Source: Calditrichales bacterium
GTDB taxonomy: Bacteria; Calditrichota; Calditrichia; Calditrichales; J004
Length of the DNA stretch: 64,000 nt
NCBI GenBank assembly: GCA_015493745.1
Contig: WGCN01000216.1
Span: forward strand, 1-64,000
Direction of reading: 5' to 3'
The translations under genes and the position numbers were made by a program. The notes under the pieces were generated by a model, which was not told the origin of the DNA, made no database searches, and saw nothing but the letters and a program-made list of their open reading frames with translations. Of the stretch, positions 58,560 to 64,000 are shown in pieces (position 1 is the stretch's first letter; each line of letters begins with the position of its first letter).

Positions 58560-59063
58560 ATGTTTAACGGAATACTAAAAGCCGAGATACCGGCCGCGAG
58601 TGTTTGTGCTGACTATCTTACCGGCGTTGATTACCGGGATGCCTTTTGCGCCCGCCTCGCCGACAGCGCCCGGCCCATCGGGGATATCTATGTCGCCCTG
58701 TTTGCCCACAGTCCGGGATGGATAAACGCCCTGATGGCCGTCAGAAATAAACTGGCCGGCTTTCTGGGGCTGGATGACTACAATAACGCGGCCTCCATCA
58801 CCCGGGAGGGACTTAAGGTCGGCGCCAGGTCCGGTCTTTTTTTGATATATGCCATCGGGGAAAATGAAATTATTGCCGGTGAGGATGACCGGCATCTTAA
58901 CTTCAGGGTGTCTGTTTATAAGCAAAACGACGAGGTGGTAATCAGTACAATGGTTAAATACAACAACCGCCTGGGACGCCTGTATATGAGGCTGATCCGG
59001 CCATTTCACAAAATGGTTGTAATGGCCATGCTGCACAAAGCCATAAAGGAAAAGAGAATATGA
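58560..59063 (+). CDS. DUF2867-like protein
   Basis: [17 protein letters not shown]...[10 protein letters not shown]...[30 protein letters not shown]. Confidence 0.75.
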   Translation: MFNGILKAEIPAASVCADYLTGVDYRDAFCARLADSARPIGDIYVALFAHSPGWINALMAVRNKLAGFLGLDDYNNAASITREGLKVGARSGLFLIYAIGENEIIAGEDDRHLNFRVSVYKQNDEVVISTMVKYNNRLGRLYMRLIRPFHKMVVMAMLHKAIKEKRI

Positions 59064-60184
59064 AGATCATGATAATCGGCGCCGGTGTTGCCGGCCTGAC
59101 CAGTGCCCTGGCCCTGCGGCAACAGGGGTTTACGGTTGAAATTTATGAAGGCGCTCCCGCCTTTCGCGAGGGGTCGGGAATCAATCTGGCTCCCAACGCC
59201 ATGCAGGTGTACAGGCGTCTGGGTTTGTATGATGATATCTTACAACATTCCTGTGAAACCCGGATAATGAAGATAACCGATAAGAACTTTAAAACCATCT
59301 CCTCGGTTGGCTTTGACAGCACGGAGCAGCGTTATGGGGTAAAAAATGTGGCCATACACCGGGCCGTGTTGCATAAGCTGCTGATAAAAAAGCTGGCCGA
59401 CACCAGGCTGCATATGGGAAAAAAACTGCATGATTTAAGGGAGCATGGCGAGGGCGTTCAGTTAGATTTTACGGACGGAACATCCGATAGCTGTGATTTG
59501 CTGATAGGCGCCGACGGCATTCACTCGAGGGTGCGTAAAACTCTCTTCCCCGGCTCCCGGCTCAGGGATGCCGGTCAGTTGTGCTGGCGAGGGCTTTCCG
59601 CCGCCAAAACAGACGGTTGGTTTGAGCATGAACTCAATGAAATCTGGGATGGGAAGGGGCGTTTTGGTTTTGTACCCGTGGCCGCCGGTACGGTTTATTG
59701 GTACGCCCTTATCAATAAAAAAGGCCAAAAGGGCGACACACGTTTTCCGCACCGGCTTTTTTCCGCTTTCAATCCAACCGTCAGTGATTTTATTGCCCGG
59801 ACAGAACCGGAAGAAATTCTTTTTAATGAAATATGGGATCTGAAGCCTTTAAACCGCTGGTACCGGGGGCGGGTATGCCTTGTGGGGGATGCGGCGCACG
59901 CAACGACACCCAATATGGGGCAGGGGGCATGTCAGGCCATCGAAAGCGCCCTGGCCCTGAGTTTATGTTTAAAAAGGGAGATGTCTTTGGAACGGGCTCT
60001 GGCCTGCTATCAGGCCCTACGCATAAAAAAAGCCCACCTGGTTACCCAAACCAGCCGGCAGGTTGGCAGGCTGGCCCAAACGGATAATCCCTTGCTCTAC
60101 ACGCTGAGAAACCTAATGGTTCCGCTCATCCCGGATCGTTTGACGGAACGGCAGAACCGGAGAGTGTTTGATCTGAATTTTTAA
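59060..60184 (+). CDS. FAD-dependent monooxygenase (PHBH/TetX-like class A)
   Basis: [66 protein letters not shown]. Confidence 0.95.
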   Translation: MKIMIIGAGVAGLTSALALRQQGFTVEIYEGAPAFREGSGINLAPNAMQVYRRLGLYDDILQHSCETRIMKITDKNFKTISSVGFDSTEQRYGVKNVAIHRAVLHKLLIKKLADTRLHMGKKLHDLREHGEGVQLDFTDGTSDSCDLLIGADGIHSRVRKTLFPGSRLRDAGQLCWRGLSAAKTDGWFEHELNEIWDGKGRFGFVPVAAGTVYWYALINKKGQKGDTRFPHRLFSAFNPTVSDFIARTEPEEILFNEIWDLKPLNRWYRGRVCLVGDAAHATTPNMGQGACQAIESALALSLCLKREMSLERALACYQALRIKKAHLVTQTSRQVGRLAQTDNPLLYTLRNLMVPLIPDRLTERQNRRVFDLNF

Positions 60185-60310
60185 AGACCACCGGTGAAGG
60201 CCGTCCCGGTTCATAAAGGATGGCCGGGGATTTGGCGATCTGAATTTCTACCGTTATATTATCCCTTCGGATACTAAAACAGGATACGCCCGACCGGGCA
60301 ACATCGTAAG

Positions 60311-61633
60311 GTGGCAGATATGACGAAGATAAAAAAGCTCAGTTTAATTGAGGTCATTTCCATGGCCGTGGGCACCATGATCGGGGCCAGTATTTTTTCC
60401 ATTTTCGGTTTGGGCGCGGGTATTGCCGGACAGGATCTGCCCGAAGCCTTTTTACTTTCCGCCTTTTACGCCCTGGTTGTGGCTTACTCTTATGCCTATT
60501 TGGGCTCTAAAATCATCTCCAATGCCGGGCCCATTGCCTTTATCCTTAAAGGTTTTGGGGATAATATCATCACCGGTGCCCTGAGCATTTTGATGTGGCT
60601 GACCTATGTGGTTTCCATATCACTTTTTGTAAAGGGTTTTGCCGGTTATTTTCTTCCGTTGTTTCATTTTCAGGCCGGTGGCTGGCACGCCGGTGTGGTG
60701 GAAACGGTACTGATTCTCTTTTTTACCGCGCTGAATTTTGGCGGCAGCAAGGCCGTGGGTAAGGCGGAGTTTTATATCGTACTTACCAAAATTACCATTT
60801 TGCTCATTTTTATACTGGGCGGTTTTATGACCATAAAAGGATCGCTGGTTCAACCGCTTGTGGATCAGACCCATCTGGGCGGCCTGCTTAACGCCTCGGT
60901 GATTTTCTTTTTATCCTACATGGGCTTCGGGTTGATCACCAACGCTTCCGAAAGCATGGACAACCCGCAAAAGAATGTCCCCCGGGCCATCTTTATCAGC
61001 ATTCTTTTTGTTATGATCATCTATGTACTCATATCGCTGGTTACTATCGGCAACCTGCCATTGGAGGAGATTGTCAGGGCGCAGGAGAATGCCCTGGCCG
61101 AGGCGGCACGGCCCTTTTTAGGCTCCGCCGGGTTTTTACTTATCTCCGTCGGCGCTCTCTTTTCCATCTCTTCCGCTTTGAATGCCACCCTGTTCGGTGG
61201 TGCCAATATTGCCTATTCCCTGGCCAGGGATGGCGAACTGCCGGAGGTTTTTGAACGCAAGGTTTGGTTTGGCTCAACGGAGGGCCTGTTTATTACAGCG
61301 GGACTGGGCTTGATCTTTGCCCTCTTTTTTAACCTGAATGCCATTGCCTCCATCACCAGCACCGTGTTTACGGTTATTTATATCTTTGTTTTGATTTCCC
61401 ATTTCAGGATAAGCAAACAGGTAGGGGGCAACCGGGTATTGATCACTTTTAACCTAATCGTTCTGACGGGGGTTTTCCTGGCCTTGCTACGCTATCAGTG
61501 GCAGACGCAAATCGACACCTTTTATGCCACACTGGTTATTTTTGCCGCCGCGTTGTTGATTGAATATCTGTATCGCAGGATGAAAGGACGGATATTTCGG
61601 GAAGGGAATCCGGATGGCGCACCGGATATGTAG
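60311..61633 (+). CDS. APC-family amino acid permease
   Basis: SLIEVISMAVGTMIGASIFSIFGLGAGIAG; polytopic; FLSYMGFGLITNASESMDNPQKNVPRAI. Confidence 0.93.
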   Translation: MADMTKIKKLSLIEVISMAVGTMIGASIFSIFGLGAGIAGQDLPEAFLLSAFYALVVAYSYAYLGSKIISNAGPIAFILKGFGDNIITGALSILMWLTYVVSISLFVKGFAGYFLPLFHFQAGGWHAGVVETVLILFFTALNFGGSKAVGKAEFYIVLTKITILLIFILGGFMTIKGSLVQPLVDQTHLGGLLNASVIFFLSYMGFGLITNASESMDNPQKNVPRAIFISILFVMIIYVLISLVTIGNLPLEEIVRAQENALAEAARPFLGSAGFLLISVGALFSISSALNATLFGGANIAYSLARDGELPEVFERKVWFGSTEGLFITAGLGLIFALFFNLNAIASITSTVFTVIYIFVLISHFRISKQVGGNRVLITFNLIVLTGVFLALLRYQWQTQIDTFYATLVIFAAALLIEYLYRRMKGRIFREGNPDGAPDM

Positions 61634-61653
61634 GAAAAGACCGCCCGTGACGG

Positions 61654-62064
61654 CTATCCTCTTTTTCCGTTTACCAGCCGCTCAATCAAGGCCTTGTCGG
61701 CCTCGGGGAAGTTAAAACCTTTCAGCTCGTGCAACTCCACCCAGCGATAGTCGTCAATCTCATCGGGGATAACGGTTTGCGGCTCGCGACTCAGGTTGCA
61801 GGTGTAAAAATTCAGGCGTACCGTCTTTTCGGGGAATTCGGCGATCTCCTGCCAGAAGAGTTTTCCCACCCGTACATCCAGGCCGGTCTCCTCGCGTATT
61901 TCACGTACCAGGGCCTGTTGATCATTCTCTCCCTCATCCACCTTCCCGCCGGGGAACTCCCACATACCGCCCAGATGCACATGGGCCGGTCGCTTGGTGA
62001 TAAGAAGCTGATCCTTGCTGTTGCGGATAATGGCCGCCACCACGGCCAGCGGAGGACGGGTCAT
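61654..62064 (-). CDS. NUDIX hydrolase, MutT-like
   Basis: Nudix box GKVDEGENDQQALVREIREETGLDV. Confidence 0.95.
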   Translation of the reverse strand: MTRPPLAVVAAIIRNSKDQLLITKRPAHVHLGGMWEFPGGKVDEGENDQQALVREIREETGLDVRVGKLFWQEIAEFPEKTVRLNFYTCNLSREPQTVIPDEIDDYRWVELHELKGFNFPEADKALIERLVNGKRG

Positions 62065-62552
62065 CAGTTATAGCGTGCCTGTAATTGTAGAATGGCCTGT
62101 TGGGCCGGTTGATAGCGTTCGTTCTCCCCCAGGGCCAGGCGGTATTCCCGCATCGCTTTGTCCCATTGCCCCTTAAACTCGTAAACACGGCCAAGATTTA
62201 CATGGGGGTAGCAATAATTTTTATAACTTTTGCATCCCAAAGCCTTTTTTAACCAGGGGACGGCTTCTTCATAGCGCCGCAACTGAATCAGATAGGCGCC
62301 GATATCATTATAGGGGTTGCCGTAGTCTTCGTCCAGTTCTATGGCCAGCTTGCAAAAGGTAATGGCTTCCTCAAAAAGGTTTTTAAGGCTGTAGACCCAA
62401 CCCAAAAAGGTATAGGCCTGGGCGGTAGGATGAAATTCGATGGAGCGGCGATAAAAGTGAGCGGCACGATCCAGATGGCCTCCCTGCTGCAGCAGAAAGC
62501 CCTTTTCAAAATAGTCGCGGGCCAGCTCGGTTTTATCGCGGGTTTTGCTCAT
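62064..62552 (-). CDS. TPR repeat protein
   Basis: DRAAHFYRRSIEFHPTAQAYTFLGWVYSLKNLFEEAITFCKLAIELDEDYGNPYNDIGAYL. Confidence 0.88.
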   Translation of the reverse strand: MSKTRDKTELARDYFEKGFLLQQGGHLDRAAHFYRRSIEFHPTAQAYTFLGWVYSLKNLFEEAITFCKLAIELDEDYGNPYNDIGAYLIQLRRYEEAVPWLKKALGCKSYKNYCYPHVNLGRVYEFKGQWDKAMREYRLALGENERYQPAQQAILQLQARYN

Positions 62553-63598
62553 TATCTCAAAAGCTCCGATACGGATCGTTTTTGGTTGATATGGTAAATT
62601 ACCTTGGCAAACAGCGGGGCGATGGAGACTTCGTCATACCAGGGATTCGCCTTTACGAATTCCGGGCCGTGGAAAACGGCATCCGTCCCGATGATGCGCT
62701 CAATTACATGTTCCTCGTACGCTTTTGAAAAAAGTTCAGCGGCGTAACCGTTAAAAAAGGGCAGGGAGCAGGTTATGTATATTTTATCCGCCCCTTTGTC
62801 CTTCAAAAGTTTGGCCGCATTAACAATGGTGCCGCCGGTACTGATCATGTCGTCGGGCAGCAGCACGTTTTTACCCTGTACGTCGCCCACCAGGCGCATG
62901 CTTTCCACCACGCTGGCCTTGCTGTAATCGCGTGCCTTGTCCACAATCGCCAGATCACACTGCATGGTTTTGGAGTAAAAGCGGGCCTTTTCGGCGCCCC
63001 CCACATCGGGGGCGGTGATCATCAGGTTTTCCACATTGTAGTTATCCTGAAAATGTTTGATCAGAGTGTGTGAAGCGTGCAGGTCTTCCATGGTGGCATG
63101 GGTAAAAAAGCCCATAACCGCTTCGGCATGTACATCGAGGGTGATAACGCGGTTGGCCCCGGAGGCCTCCAAAAACTGGGCGATCTGTTTGGCGGTGATC
63201 CCTTCGCGGGTTTTCTTACGTTCCTGGCGGCTGTAGGCATATTGCGGGATAACGGCGGTGATGGAGTCGGCATCCGACTGATAGGCGGCGTTTATGGCCG
63301 TCATCAGGGCCATCAGGTTGTCGTTGATCGATTTTTCGGATTTGGGATCGTCAAAGCACTGTACGATATAATGGTCGTCGCCGCGAATATTTTCGGTAAT
63401 CACCGTCTTGATCTCGCCGTTGGCAAAGGTGATCTCACTGGAGTGGGTCAGGCGTATATGATGTTTGGCTTCATCATCGAAAGAGCTTGAGTTAAGCATG
63501 TTTATAATGCGTTCGGCGAAGGCTTTGCCGGAGTCGCAGGCCATGATACTGAGAGCGCCGCGCTCTCCTTTTCGTTTATACAGGCCGTTATCTTCCAC
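62552..63598 (-). CDS. prs: Ribose-phosphate pyrophosphokinase
   Basis: VIPQYAYSRQERKKTREGITAKQIAQFLEASGANRVITLDVHAE; APDVGGAEKAR; NVLLPDDMISTGGTI. Confidence 0.93.
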   Translation of the reverse strand: MEDNGLYKRKGERGALSIMACDSGKAFAERIINMLNSSSFDDEAKHHIRLTHSSEITFANGEIKTVITENIRGDDHYIVQCFDDPKSEKSINDNLMALMTAINAAYQSDADSITAVIPQYAYSRQERKKTREGITAKQIAQFLEASGANRVITLDVHAEAVMGFFTHATMEDLHASHTLIKHFQDNYNVENLMITAPDVGGAEKARFYSKTMQCDLAIVDKARDYSKASVVESMRLVGDVQGKNVLLPDDMISTGGTIVNAAKLLKDKGADKIYITCSLPFFNGYAAELFSKAYEEHVIERIIGTDAVFHGPEFVKANPWYDEVSIAPLFAKVIYHINQKRSVSELLR

Positions 63599-63609
63599 GG
63601 GGTGGCTCC

Positions 63610-64000
63610 TTACACAATGGGTTGATATGTGGGAAAGGTTTTTTGAATGACATCAAGCATCACGGGTTGTATATGATCGTTTCCGGCGGCAATATACGAA
63701 TTATTGAGATATTTGTCATCTCCCCAAAAATCCGTCACCCGGCCGCCCGCTTCCTGTACCAGTAGCGCCCCGGCCGCCACATCCCAGGGCTTAAGACCGA
63801 TCTCCCAGAAACCATCGAAAATACCGTCGGCCACCAGGGCCAGATCCAGGGCTGCCGCGCCTAAACGGCGCACGCCCACGCAGCGGCTGAACATCTCCTG
63901 AAAAAGCGACATATACTTTTCCAGCAAACCCCGTGTTTTAAAGGGAAAGCCGGTGGCCAGAAAGGCCTCTTCCAGGTGGCGGGTTGAGGAGACGTGGATG
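63610..64000 (-). CDS. Inositol monophosphatase family protein (partial, runs off the right edge)
   Basis: Frame open to edge: STRHLEEAFLATGFPFKTRGLLEKYM...CVGVRRLGAAALDLALVADGIFDGFWEIGLKPWDVAAGALLVQEAGGRVTDF. Confidence 0.93.
   Translation of the reverse strand, partial: IHVSSTRHLEEAFLATGFPFKTRGLLEKYMSLFQEMFSRCVGVRRLGAAALDLALVADGIFDGFWEIGLKPWDVAAGALLVQEAGGRVTDFWGDDKYLNNSYIAAGNDHIQPVMLDVIQKTFPTYQPIV

Overview
The window looks chromosomal, moderately GC-rich and densely coded. It most resembles a Calditrichota / FCB-group bacterium: it has a T9SS-type C-terminal sorting domain, a PorX-type regulator, a PorV-like barrel and a tricorn homolog. This taxonomic guess is inference. No rRNA, tRNA, CRISPR array, transposase or prophage was recognised. 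Recognisable blocks: mreBCD-mrdA-rodA; purN-purH; glmM-rlmB-porX; nicotinate phosphoribosyltransferase with a dUTPase-like gene; Mrp; prs; and a TPP-riboswitch operon (TonB receptor, ThiN, SSS symporter). The items most worth follow-up are: (1) an ATP-citrate-lyase-like gene pair whose alpha chain is about 280 aa longer than expected and appears to have lost a catalytic His, next to a divergent AtuA-family locus; (2) a four-gene cluster of three thioredoxin-fold proteins plus an outer-membrane barrel, one thioredoxin carrying a T9SS sorting domain; (3) a response regulator fused to a DUF4388-like domain and a flavodiiron/ODP-like metallo-beta-lactamase domain with most metal ligands apparently substituted; (4) an orphan ABC-permease-like protein; (5) a gene graveyard with a PBP1C-like C-terminal remnant; (6) tandem 20-bp operator-like repeats between a TetR gene and a DUF2867/FAD-monooxygenase pair. 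All family calls were made by eye from motifs; no database search was run.
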